In this document: positions 1 through 7,476 of the stretch, piece after piece | How the letters are laid out: each line of letters starts with the position of its first letter | Position numbering within the stretch: the first letter of the stretch is position 1 | From: Sphingobacteriaceae bacterium | Lineage (GTDB): Bacteria; Bacteroidota; Bacteroidia; B-17B0; Aurantibacillaceae | Direction of reading: 5' to 3' | NCBI GenBank assembly: GCA_016705695.1 | Contig: JADJLA010000013.1 | Coordinates: 1 to 50,031 of the forward strand | Length of the DNA stretch: 50,031 nucleotides | Program-made: the position numbers and the translations under genes | The notes under the pieces: model-generated | The model's input: the letters and a program-made list of their open reading frames with translations, nothing else | What the model was told of the DNA's origin: nothing | The model's database searches: none

Positions 1-10
1 TTTTTTTCGG

Positions 11-101
11 GAACTTTACATCGCAAGTTGCTTAAGCGACGCCAGTCGTTCGAAAGCGAGCTTTCGCGACTTTTGTCGAAGCAACTGGACCGATAAGTTC
101 T
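11..101. repeat. Nested imperfect hairpin downstream of the recombinase
   Basis: From outside in, these segments pair: GAACTT with AAGTTC, AGTTGCTT with AAGCAACT, CGAC with GTCG, GTCG with CGAC, and CGAAAG with CTTTCG around a CGAG loop. Asymmetric bulges (an aag bulge, a gcca/tttt internal loop, a tt bulge) interrupt the stem. The overall shape resembles single-stranded recombination sites such as attC, but the canonical GTTRRRY and RYYYAAC core boxes are absent. It lies about 360 bp beyond the recombinase stop and may continue past the window edge. Confidence 0.6.
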
Positions 102-221
102 ACAAAATTATAAAGCATATTTTTCTTTGTCTGCTGTGATTTACCCCAAAATTCTGCGAGCTTTTTCTTTAAACTGTGTCGTCTTGAAGTCGTGGTGAGC
201 AGCAATTACACTCTAACTCCT

Positions 222-458
222 TTATATGCTTACTAAAAGTAAGCATATCTTGTCAAAATAGCGAGATAGGCCGACTTTTGGTCTTATTTCCATCCCGATA
301 ATTATCGGGACACCATCTTCCGCTTTTTCTGAATGAAAATCTACGATACATCGTAGATTTGCCTCATTCCAAAACACACTAGAAGTGTTAAATTGATAGT
401 ATTTATTTATACTGGTCATGCTCATTTTACTTGATCTAATGTATAAAATTTTGTTCAT
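222..458 (-). CDS. Possible small ORF after the recombinase (doubtful)
   Basis: A 78-residue frame whose ATG overlaps the recombinase stop by one base (TAATG), which is a coupling signal. Against it, the frame runs straight through four of the palindromes in this flank, so its sequence is dictated by inverted repeats. It has no recognisable domain, signal peptide or membrane segment. I list it because of the overlap, but a chance frame through structured DNA is at least as likely. Confidence 0.2.
   Translation of the reverse strand: MNKILYIRSSKMSMTSINKYYQFNTSSVFWNEANLRCIVDFHSEKAEDGVPIIIGMEIRPKVGLSRYFDKICLLLVSI
224..413. repeat. Run of five consecutive short hairpins
   Basis: Five inverted repeats follow one another: 224-234/238-248 (11-bp perfect arms, AAA loop), 293-310 (18-bp perfect palindrome TCCCGATAATTATCGGGA), 337-347/350-360 (11-bp perfect arms), 376-380/384-388 (5-bp arms) and 398-402/409-413 (5-bp arms). 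They occupy the 3' flank of the recombinase gene. Terminators would not need five stems, so a DNA-level role or an accumulation of dispersed palindromes is more likely. Confidence 0.65.
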
Positions 459-1591
459 TATAGCAAGTAATCAAATGGAGATACAATATTTTGAATGCTT
501 TTTGTGCTTACATGGGTATATATTTCGGTTGTGGTACTGCGGCTATGACCAAGTATTTCCTGTATATAACGCAGGTCAGTACCATTTTCAAGCAAATGCG
601 TGGCATAACTGTGGCGCAACCAGTGCAAGGTAACGGGCTTGTTGATCTTTACCTTTTCTAACGATTGTTTTAAAACTTTTTGCAAACTACTCACATCATA
701 CGGCTCGCCTTTTTTTTGCCCTTCAAATAAATAAACCTCGGGCTTAGCGGCTATAAAGTACTGCCTCAACATGTCAATTATTTTAGCACTCAAAGGCGCT
801 ATCCTGTCTTTTCGGCCCTTAGCTTGCTTTATGATCAACAAATTTCGTTTACTGTCAACATGCTCGGGCTTTAAACTCAACAACTCTCCACATCTTAAAC
901 CACAACTATATATTAAGCTCAACATCGCTTTATGTTTAAGATTATTGTGTGCATTCAATATTAACCTCACTTCCTCCTTGCTTAAAACATTAGGCAATAC
1001 CTTTGCGCGTTTAGGCCTGTGGATCAATTCAACATCCATCTTTTTATTTTCAACTATCCTTAAAAATAACTTTATGGCATTTACCACCTGATTTTGAAAC
1101 GAAGCCGATAATTTATTGGCCAATATATAGCTATTATTAAACTCTATAAGATCCTGATTGCTTATCTCCGATATAGGTTTTTCTCCTGCATATCTCAAAA
1201 ATGTTTTCAAAGCATCGCTGTAGGTTCCAATAGTGCTTTCGCTATATCTCTTCGATCGCATCCATCGCTTTAATTCCTCAATTTTTGCCGTCACTTCCGG
1301 CCTTGCAACATTTAACCCGGGCTCAATTAAAGTTTCCGGCTCCTTCATCAAAACATCACTTTTTAATTCTGAATATTCTAAATAAGCTTTGTTTCTTATC
1401 AATTGAAATAATTCAGCGGTAATGGTTTTTGAAAACGGAACGTACCAACAATTCATGGTTTTACTCCAACGTAATTGCACTTTTGATCTTAACAGTTGTG
1501 TGATCTCATCGTTCCTCTCAAAAAGAACTTGTACAACTTCCTTTTCATTATGAAACGATGGTTTTAATTTTACAGTTGGCAATTTAATCAT
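458..1591 (-). CDS. Tyrosine recombinase/integrase
   Basis: A 377-residue phage-type integrase that breaks and rejoins DNA through a tyrosine. The catalytic set is complete: R233 (GLRCGELL), K258, H323 and R326 (HWLRHSYATH), H349 (LGHS) and nucleophile Y358 (EIYTHVS). Residues about 100-185 form the SAM-like core-binding domain, and about 80 extra N-terminal residues could be an arm-type DNA-binding extension. The ATG directly abuts the stop of the GIY-YIG gene upstream (TAAATG), so the two are translationally coupled. No phage or conjugation gene is visible nearby. The hairpin-rich 3' flank could be its substrate. A housekeeping XerC/D role is less likely because of the N-terminal extension and the partner gene. 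Confidence 0.9.
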   Translation of the reverse strand: MIKLPTVKLKPSFHNEKEVVQVLFERNDEITQLLRSKVQLRWSKTMNCWYVPFSKTITAELFQLIRNKAYLEYSELKSDVLMKEPETLIEPGLNVARPEVTAKIEELKRWMRSKRYSESTIGTYSDALKTFLRYAGEKPISEISNQDLIEFNNSYILANKLSASFQNQVVNAIKLFLRIVENKKMDVELIHRPKRAKVLPNVLSKEEVRLILNAHNNLKHKAMLSLIYSCGLRCGELLSLKPEHVDSKRNLLIIKQAKGRKDRIAPLSAKIIDMLRQYFIAAKPEVYLFEGQKKGEPYDVSSLQKVLKQSLEKVKINKPVTLHWLRHSYATHLLENGTDLRYIQEILGHSRSTTTEIYTHVSTKSIQNIVSPFDYLL

Positions 1592-1855
1592 TTAGCCCGT
1601 TGGATTAAAAAAATTTCTAAGTCTACTTCTTATATATATTTTACCGTTTCCGGATTTTAAATATTTCTCTCTTCTTGTCGCATCTTGCTGATTTAAACAG
1701 CCTTCAAAATATATTAATTTTAACGGCCTCCTTAACTTAGTTGAATGAACTAAGCCTGCATTATGATAATTTACCCTTTTTTCAAGATTACTGGAATAGC
1801 CCGTATAGAAAAGCCCATCCTTTTCACTTAATAATATGTAAATGTAATAATTCAT
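1592..1855 (-). CDS. GIY-YIG domain endonuclease-like protein
   Basis: A single-domain protein of 87 residues, or 88 if the GTG at 1858 is used. The variant GIY...YIG signature reads YIYIL...FYTG, followed by the conserved Arg (LEKRV), an Asn/His-Gly turn and the metal-binding Glu in RREKYLKSG. The family (UPF0213/YhbQ-like) is related to homing and repair endonucleases, but most single-domain members have no known substrate. It is the first gene of a zero-gap operon with the tyrosine recombinase. A candidate -7 element lies at 1886-1893. Confidence 0.8.
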   Translation of the reverse strand: MNYYIYILLSEKDGLFYTGYSSNLEKRVNYHNAGLVHSTKLRRPLKLIYFEGCLNQQDATRREKYLKSGNGKIYIRSRLRNFFNPTG

Positions 1856-1885
1856 CACCGTGCTATTTTAATCCTACGGGCTGAA

Positions 1886-1893
1886 CAAAATTA
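1886..1893 (-). promoter_or_regulatory. -7 element before the GIY-YIG/recombinase operon
   Basis: Reads TAATTTTG on the minus strand, a perfect TAnnTTTG match, about 30 bp before the ATG. No TTG was found at the usual spacing upstream, so only the -7 part is supported. Confidence 0.4.
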
Positions 1894-1976
1894 AACCACA
1901 AAAAAAGGATTGATGGCTATAATTTGTAGCAATCTTAAATTTTTACTGAAATGCCTGGTGTACGCTTGCGTGAGCG

Positions 1977-1994
1977 TCCCGATAGCTATCGGGA
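1977..1994. repeat. 18-bp palindrome, copy A
   Basis: TCCCGATAGCTATCGGGA, self-complementary over all 18 bases. Identical copies lie at 30052, 46068 and 46486, and variants at 293 and 47827. It sits between the efp terminator and the recombinase operon. Confidence 0.85.
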
Positions 1995-2045
1995 TTGCAA
2001 AATGTTTGTTGGGCGAGGCATTAATTGCCTTTTAAAAGAAAATAA

Positions 2046-2076
2046 AAAAAGCCCTTGCGATCTGTCAGGGCTTTTT
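2046..2076 (-). terminator. Rho-independent terminator of efp
   Basis: Ten-base arms AAAAAGCCCT and AGGGCTTTTT flank an 11-base loop. The U-tract is on the minus strand, about 85 bp after the efp stop. Confidence 0.75.
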
Positions 2077-2158
2077 GTTTGAATCCTCCGTTACTTCGTG
2101 ACACCTTACTTCGACAAGCTCAGTACAGGCTCTTTTTCAAAGGAGGAAAATTTAACGA

Positions 2159-2725
2159 TTATTTTTTGATCCGCTCCACATATCCACCTGTGCGGGTATC
2201 AACTTTTATCCAATCGCCTTCATTTACAAAAAGCGGAACCATTACTTCGGTACCCGTGTCAATTTTTGCAGGCTTTAATGTGTTTGTTGCAGTATCTCCT
2301 TTTACGCCCGGTTCGGCATAAGTTATTTGTGCTTCAATAAATGTAGGAGCTTCGGCTAAAATTGGTGTTTCGCCTCCTTCAAATACCACTTTTACATCCA
2401 TATTCTCTTTCAAAAATTTGGCCGAGTCGCCAAACATGCTCATGTTTAAGTGTATTTGCTCAAATGTTTCGGGATCCATTACAACAGCAAAATCGTTCTC
2501 AGAATATATGTATTGCATTTGTTTGTATTCAACACGAACAACATCCACCAATTCACCACTTCTAAAACGGTTTTCGGTTTGTTTTCCATTAATAAGGTTG
2601 CGCATCTTAGCTTGGTAAAATGCACGTAAATTTCCGGGAGTTCGGTGTTGCCAATCAATTACCTGAACTAATTCTCCATTGAATCTGATCACTGAGCCTA
2701 CGTTAATATCGCCTGTATCTGCCAT
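2159..2725 (-). CDS. efp: Elongation factor P
   Basis: EF-P binds the ribosome between the P and E sites and relieves stalling on polyproline stretches. The 188 residues match the normal three-domain length: an N-terminal KOW-like domain to about residue 65, then two OB domains ending in GDWIKVDTRTGGYVERIKK. The loop that contacts the peptidyl-tRNA reads HRTPGNLRAF (residues 27-36). The position equivalent to the modified Lys34 of E. coli is therefore Asn32, followed by Leu33-Arg34. This variant cannot receive lysyl, rhamnosyl or pentanol modification at that exact position. It lies 92 bp after accA on the same strand and probably shares its transcript. A strong terminator follows. Confidence 0.95.
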   Translation of the reverse strand: MADTGDINVGSVIRFNGELVQVIDWQHRTPGNLRAFYQAKMRNLINGKQTENRFRSGELVDVVRVEYKQMQYIYSENDFAVVMDPETFEQIHLNMSMFGDSAKFLKENMDVKVVFEGGETPILAEAPTFIEAQITYAEPGVKGDTATNTLKPAKIDTGTEVMVPLFVNEGDWIKVDTRTGGYVERIKK

Positions 2726-2747
2726 TTTTTTATAATTTTAAATTTTA

Positions 2748-2801
2748 AATGCTAAATGTTTAATTGATGAACGTTCAAACGCTAATTTAAAATTTAGCAT
2801 T
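2748..2801. repeat. Inverted repeat between accA and efp
   Basis: Perfect 10-bp arms AATGCTAAAT and ATTTAGCATT are 34 bp apart in the 92-bp accA-efp gap. It could be an attenuating hairpin in an accA-efp transcript or a dispersed palindrome. Confidence 0.45.
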
Positions 2802-2817
2802 CAACATTCAAAATTCC

Positions 2818-3780
2818 TTAATCTTCTAATTCGTGAACAACACCCATTGCCGAAAATTTAGCAATACGTTGATCGATGCGTTCTTCGGGTTTTAATTTTT
2901 TTAATGCTGTTAAATGTTTTTTTATCTCTGCTTTTACTGTTTCAAATATCTGTTCGTGGTTGCGATGCGCTCCGCCTAATGGTTCGTTGATAATTCCATC
3001 TACCAAACCATTCTTATTCATATCCTGCGCAGTTAACTTTAATGCCTCTGCGGCAGTTTCTTTAAAATTCCAACTTCTCCACAAAATTGATGAACATGAT
3101 TCAGGAGAAATTACAGAGTACCAGGTATTCTCTAACATTAATACTTTATCTCCAATACCAATTCCTAATGCGCCACCGCTGGCACCTTCGCCAATAATGA
3201 TACAAATTACAGGAACTTTTAATTGAACCATTTCTAACAAATTTCGGGCAATGGCTTCGCCTTGTCCGCGCTCCTCTGCTTCCAAACCGGGATAAGCACC
3301 AGGCGTATCAATAAATGTAACAATGGGTTTGTTGAATTTTTCGGCAAGCTTCATTAAGCGTAATGCTTTGCGATAACCTTCAGGGTTTGCCATTCCAAAC
3401 CTACGGATCTGGCGCATTTTGGTATTGATCCCTTTTTGCTGACCAATAAACATTACAGCTTCATCATCAATTGAACCAAAACCACCTATCATTGCTTTAT
3501 CATCGCCAACAGTTCTATCACCATGCAATTCAATAAATGTTTTATTGGTAATGGTTTCAATATACTCAAGAGTGTAAGGTCTTTCGGGGTGTCGACTAAC
3601 CTGAACTTTTTGCCAAGCAGTTAAGTTGCTATAAATTTCCTTGATCTTTTCCTTGATGTTGCCTTCCATCTCACTGATCTTATCGCTAAGGTCAACTTTA
3701 CTTTTGGCCGCCACCTCTTTCAACTTGTTCAATTCGGTCTCCAAATCCTGGATGGGCTTCTCAAAATCTAAATAGGTCAT
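2818..3780 (-). CDS. accA: Acetyl-CoA carboxylase carboxyltransferase subunit alpha
   Basis: The alpha subunit pairs with AccD to transfer the carboxyl group from carboxybiotin to acetyl-CoA, giving malonyl-CoA for fatty-acid synthesis. The 320-residue length is normal. Residues about 1-60 form the family's helical N-terminal region, followed by HPERPYTLEYI, the LHGDR block and the crotonase-fold core with TPGAYPGLEAEERGQGEAIA and EGASGGALGIG. A dyad at 3841-3858, about 60 bp upstream, shares a 17-bp motif with the region before the outer-membrane gene at 44.4 kb, so transcriptional control of lipid supply is plausible. efp follows on the same strand. Confidence 0.97.
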   Translation of the reverse strand: MTYLDFEKPIQDLETELNKLKEVAAKSKVDLSDKISEMEGNIKEKIKEIYSNLTAWQKVQVSRHPERPYTLEYIETITNKTFIELHGDRTVGDDKAMIGGFGSIDDEAVMFIGQQKGINTKMRQIRRFGMANPEGYRKALRLMKLAEKFNKPIVTFIDTPGAYPGLEAEERGQGEAIARNLLEMVQLKVPVICIIIGEGASGGALGIGIGDKVLMLENTWYSVISPESCSSILWRSWNFKETAAEALKLTAQDMNKNGLVDGIINEPLGGAHRNHEQIFETVKAEIKKHLTALKKLKPEERIDQRIAKFSAMGVVHELED

Positions 3781-3840
3781 GCTTTAATTTTAAAGGGATA
3801 AAGATAACTATTTTATAAGGAAAACGAGTCTTTTAGAAGT

Positions 3841-3858
3841 TAACTAACTGACTGTCAG
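3841..3858 (-). promoter_or_regulatory. Candidate operator upstream of accA
   Basis: Contains the dyad AACTGAC-T-GTCAGTT. On the minus strand the 17-mer TGACAGTCAGTTAGTTA (3857 to 3841) is identical to 44317-44333 and has the same orientation relative to its downstream gene. Its symmetry suits a dimeric regulator such as a TetR-family protein, but the regulator is not in this window. Confidence 0.5.
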
Positions 3859-3867
3859 TTAAATAAT

Positions 3868-4542
3868 TTAAAGAGAAAAATTGGTCTCTAATAACTGATT
3901 TTTAACGGCAAACATTACTATACCGGCAGTGTTATTTGCGTTTAATTTTAGCATGATATTCTTGCGATGAGTGTTCACAGTATGCGTGCTTAAGTGTAAT
4001 TTATCTGCAATTTGTTTATTTGAAAGGCCTAATGAAATTTCTACTATGATCTCTATTTCTCTTTCAGTAACAGTAAGTCCATCACACTTCAACATTTTAA
4101 TATAAGAGTTGTTGGCGTTGATCTCTTTTTCGGAAGTAAGTATAGAAACGATCTTCCCGCAAACATATTTTTCACCATTTAACGCTGCGTTTATTGCCTC
4201 TAGGATCTCAGCCTTTTCGCATTCCTTAAGCAAATAGCCATTTATGCGACAATTCAAAACGGCGTTCATTTCGTTCTTGTTCATAATGGTTGAAAAGGCG
4301 ATGAACTTTGTTTTTTTATTGATGCTAGTTATTTGATTAAACTCGGCAATACTAATTCCTAACGATGAAAAATCAATCAAAACAACATCCGGCTTTGATA
4401 GAGATATTTGATTTGTAAGGGCTTTTTTATCTCCGCAAACAGAAGGCACAACTTCAAATCCTTTTAGTTCGCCCACAAGTAACTCTAAACCTATTCGGCT
4501 TAAAAAGTTTTTATCTGCGATCAATATTGAAGATGGCTTCAC
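3868..4542 (-). CDS. Two-component response regulator, NarL/LuxR type
   Basis: A 224-residue DNA-binding regulator. The N-terminal receiver domain has acidic D10, phospho-acceptor D57 (VVLIDFS) and K106 (GYLLKEC). The C-terminal LuxR helix-turn-helix reads LTVTEREIEIIVEISLGLSN then KQIADKLHLSTHTVNTHRKN. The receiver's conserved Thr/Ser is probably in the FSTIM segment. No histidine kinase is adjacent, so its partner lies elsewhere. A good promoter sits at 4562-4592. Targets are unknown, although the neighbouring T9SS protein gene is one possibility. Confidence 0.92.
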   Translation of the reverse strand: MKPSSILIADKNFLSRIGLELLVGELKGFEVVPSVCGDKKALTNQISLSKPDVVLIDFSSLGISIAEFNQITSINKKTKFIAFSTIMNKNEMNAVLNCRINGYLLKECEKAEILEAINAALNGEKYVCGKIVSILTSEKEINANNSYIKMLKCDGLTVTEREIEIIVEISLGLSNKQIADKLHLSTHTVNTHRKNIMLKLNANNTAGIVMFAVKNQLLETNFSL

Positions 4543-4561
4543 TATTTAGACTTATTTTAAA

Positions 4562-4592
4562 CAAAAGTACAAAATGTGAGCGAATGTTACAA
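4562..4592 (-). promoter_or_regulatory. Bacteroidota-type promoter of the response regulator
   Basis: On the minus strand: TTG at 4592-4590, a 20-base spacer, then TACTTTTG at 4569-4562. The predicted leader is about 15 bases. Confidence 0.65.
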
Positions 4593-4606
4593 GTGTCTTT
4601 TAGGCA

Positions 4607-7306
4607 TTATTTTAACAAAACAACGGTACCATGGTAACTATGTTCATTACCGTAGTAATCTGTTACCGCAACCGTCCAAACATAGGTGTCGTTTAGGCCT
4701 AAGGAACCCTTCAGCTTTCCGTCCCAACCCTCAGCAATATCCTTAGTTTGGAAGATCATTTGGCCCCAGCGGTTAAATACCCTGAATTTATAGTTTTCCG
4801 AAACCCAAGATCGGCCAAAAGGCAATAAAATATCATTCAATCCATCACCATTTGGTGTGATGGTATTAGGCATATAAAATGTAAAGCCGGGTTTGATGCA
4901 AATTAATCTTGCTGTAGAATCTTTGCAACCATTCGAATTATCGGCAATCAGTTTTATGATGTAACATACTGTATCGTTAAAATGAATATTCAAGTTGGTT
5001 GAGTTTCCCTTATATACATCATCAACAAACCATTTAAACGATGTTCCGTTTGCAGTTGAATTCAGTAGAGCCCCTTCGCCCATATCATCTGTAAGGATCT
5101 CGGGCTTTGTAATGAAATTTGGCTTAGGTTGTTGAAGTACATTAATGTAATTACTGTATGTGGCACTTACTTTACAACCATTAATATCGGTTAACGAAAG
5201 TTTAACGTTGAATTTTCCACTGCGTGTATAGCAGTAAAACGGATCTTGTACATTTTGCTCAAAGGGCATATCGCCAAAATTCCAATAATGATTGATGGAA
5301 GTTGGCGTGGTGTTTTTAAACTGCACGCACAATGGCTGACAACCAATTGCCGTATCGGTACTAAAGGTTGGAACTGTAACCGGAAATATTTGCAAATTAA
5401 TAACGGTTGTTGAAGTTGGACTTCCACACGCATCACTTACAATGTATGTATAACTTGGATTGGTTAAACTAGCCAAAAAAATACTCGGTGTGGTAATGTT
5501 TCCGGGCAACCATAAATAGGTATAATTTCCATCGCCACCGCTAACAGATGGAGTTATTTGCGCAGTAGTACCAGGGCAAATTCCTGCATTTTGCGCACTT
5601 ATAGAAACTGTAATTGGCGCTTTTACATTTACAGTGAACGTTTCAGGAGCTAATGTGCAACCCTTTGCATCAAAAACATTCAAACTAAAAACGGTTGTTG
5701 CACTTGGAGAAACTACAATGTTTGGTCCGCTTGCCCCACCAGGCATCCAGCTATATGTATATGGGGCAGTGCCGCCATTTGCTTGCCCTACAAGAGTGGC
5801 GCTTTTACTCACGCATATCTGCGATGTGCCTGTTACCGAAAAACTATATGGCGCAGGATCGGTAAATGTTGCCGTAGTAACAGCATAACATCCAATATTG
5901 TCTATCACTTTTATGGTATACGTTCCGGCGCAAATATTGTTGATGTTGCTAGTGGTATAAGTTGGAAGATTGGTTAAGCTAAATGTTACAGGGGCACTAG
6001 CATTTACAACATTCATGATCAATTTTCCATCACAATTATTATAACACAAGATATCTGTTTGCGATGTAATAGATAACAGAACTGAGCTTGTGTTGCCAAT
6101 ACTGAATGTGCTTACCAACGAACATGTATTGGCATCGGTAACAACTACCGAATGAATTCCTGCAGTAAGATTGCTGAATGTGTTTGTACTTTGTGATGGA
6201 AAAGGACTAATGGAATAGGTGAGGGGTAATGAACCGCCTGTAACATTAACGGTTACTGCTCCATCAACAGCGCTGCACGTTTCGGGTTTTGTAATGAACG
6301 TGGTTTGAATATTTGAAATAGGAACAACACTTACTGTATTTGTGAATTTGCAATTAGATGCATCTTTTACAGTGAGTGTATAAATTCCTTTTGGAATATT
6401 GGTTAAAAATGAATTGGTATTTGTTGGTGCTGTCCATGTATAATTATACGGCGCTTGCAAATTGAGAATATTCACAGTTAACCCACCATTGCTTGAAGTA
6501 GGGCAGCTGGGTTGTGTAATATTGAAATTAAAAACAGGAGCAATGGGTTGGTTAATGGTGATGATATTTGTTTTTGTGCAATTGTTAATGTCTTTTGTAA
6601 TAATAGTATAAGTTCCGGCAGTTGCGCCAACTAGTGTATTTGTTGCAATAGGACTTCCATTCACGGAATAACTTTTACTTCCAACTCCTCCTGTGGTTGT
6701 TAGAATCGCATTTACTGTTCCACCAAAACAACTTATTGAATTGGTACACGACGTATTTAGATCACTTGGTTCATTTATTGATATAGTTTCTGTTCTTTTA
6801 CAACCGTCGGCACCACTGGCTATAACGGTGTAAATTCCGGGCGATAAATTAGTAAGCGTGCTTCCTGCTATGGCTGAACCATTAACGGTGTAAGTAACAG
6901 GAAGAACCACCGAAGAGCCGGTTACAGTTAAGGAAATTGCCCCATCATTATTGCCAAAGCAGGTAATACTATTTGTGAATGGGCTTAATGTAGAAATGGC
7001 AAAGAATGAATTAAAAGTTGCCGCATTAACTACAGGATTCGCGTTATTGAAACAATTGCTGCCGTTTAGATAATTAATAAGAATGTTTGCTGTTGTAGAA
7101 AACGACATAACCAAAGTGTTTCCTGTTACCGTGAAAGGATAAGCAGGTATTGCAGTAAAGCTATATGGAGCAGGGCCACTAACAACCAAACTATAACTCA
7201 GGGTTCCTGTAGAGCAGTTGTAATCCATGAACTGCGAGTTAGGGCATTGGCTATGTAATGCCTTAGCAAAAAGCAAACAAAAAAATATCCCTAAACATTT
7301 AACCAT
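4607..7306 (-). CDS. Secreted SprB-repeat/PKD protein with T9SS type B domain
   Basis: An 899-residue cell-surface protein. After a signal peptide (residues 1-19, ending LHS) come serial SprB-like repeats: a Cys-Phe-Gly or Cys-Tyr-Asn start, a YTVNG/YSVNG core, and a G-x-Y-T-V-x-x-x-D/G-x-x-x-C end. A PKD domain (HYWNFGD...YTRSGKFNVKLSLTD) follows. The C-terminal 90 residues are a gliding-motility-associated domain with TPNGDGLND, FRVFNRWGQMIF and WDGK, the signal for type IX export of the SprB/adhesin class. Likely roles are adhesion or gliding. Cysteines are spaced regularly, suggesting one disulphide per repeat. Confidence 0.9.
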   Translation of the reverse strand: MVKCLGIFFCLLFAKALHSQCPNSQFMDYNCSTGTLSYSLVVSGPAPYSFTAIPAYPFTVTGNTLVMSFSTTANILINYLNGSNCFNNANPVVNAATFNSFFAISTLSPFTNSITCFGNNDGAISLTVTGSSVVLPVTYTVNGSAIAGSTLTNLSPGIYTVIASGADGCKRTETISINEPSDLNTSCTNSISCFGGTVNAILTTTGGVGSKSYSVNGSPIATNTLVGATAGTYTIITKDINNCTKTNIITINQPIAPVFNFNITQPSCPTSSNGGLTVNILNLQAPYNYTWTAPTNTNSFLTNIPKGIYTLTVKDASNCKFTNTVSVVPISNIQTTFITKPETCSAVDGAVTVNVTGGSLPLTYSISPFPSQSTNTFSNLTAGIHSVVVTDANTCSLVSTFSIGNTSSVLLSITSQTDILCYNNCDGKLIMNVVNASAPVTFSLTNLPTYTTSNINNICAGTYTIKVIDNIGCYAVTTATFTDPAPYSFSVTGTSQICVSKSATLVGQANGGTAPYTYSWMPGGASGPNIVVSPSATTVFSLNVFDAKGCTLAPETFTVNVKAPITVSISAQNAGICPGTTAQITPSVSGGDGNYTYLWLPGNITTPSIFLASLTNPSYTYIVSDACGSPTSTTVINLQIFPVTVPTFSTDTAIGCQPLCVQFKNTTPTSINHYWNFGDMPFEQNVQDPFYCYTRSGKFNVKLSLTDINGCKVSATYSNYINVLQQPKPNFITKPEILTDDMGEGALLNSTANGTSFKWFVDDVYKGNSTNLNIHFNDTVCYIIKLIADNSNGCKDSTARLICIKPGFTFYMPNTITPNGDGLNDILLPFGRSWVSENYKFRVFNRWGQMIFQTKDIAEGWDGKLKGSLGLNDTYVWTVAVTDYYGNEHSYHGTVVLLK

Positions 7307-7405
7307 TAATTACATTTGGTATTAAAGTTAATAAAAAAAGAGGCATTAGCGAGCCAATACAATAAGTGGTAAGGGTTTTTAAATAGATGGTACAATTACC
7401 AAGTA

Positions 7406-7436
7406 AAAAGGCCCCTTTCGAGGCCTTTTAATTTTT
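7406..7436 (-). terminator. Terminator after the SurA-like gene
   Basis: AAAAGGCC and GGCCTTTT arms around an 8-base loop, with a T-run on the minus strand, about 45 bp after the stop at 7477. Confidence 0.7.
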
Positions 7437-7476
7437 TAAGGGAATCAGTGTTTGGATGGAACTTTTCGGACAAACA

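Larger units (their letters stand above)
1859..2158. other. Intergenic region between efp and the recombinase operon
   Basis: Holds the recombinase-operon -7 element, one 18-bp palindrome and the efp terminator at 2046-2076. It also holds TTCGACAAGCTCA at 2110-2122, whose reverse complement differs by one base from TGAGCCTGTCGAA inside the epimerase gene near 49.05 kb. A TCCTCC...GGAGGA inverted repeat spans roughly 2084-2147. I see no gene. Confidence 0.6.

Noticed and set aside
11..101. Classical integron attC site
   Set aside because: The stem resembles attC but no GTTRRRY/RYYYAAC core boxes are present and the recombinase lacks the features of IntI that I can judge, so I only call it attC-like.
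5634..5977. Plus-strand frames of 84 and 64 residues inside the SprB-repeat gene
   Set aside because: They are antisense to a clear coding frame and carry no independent start signal or motif.
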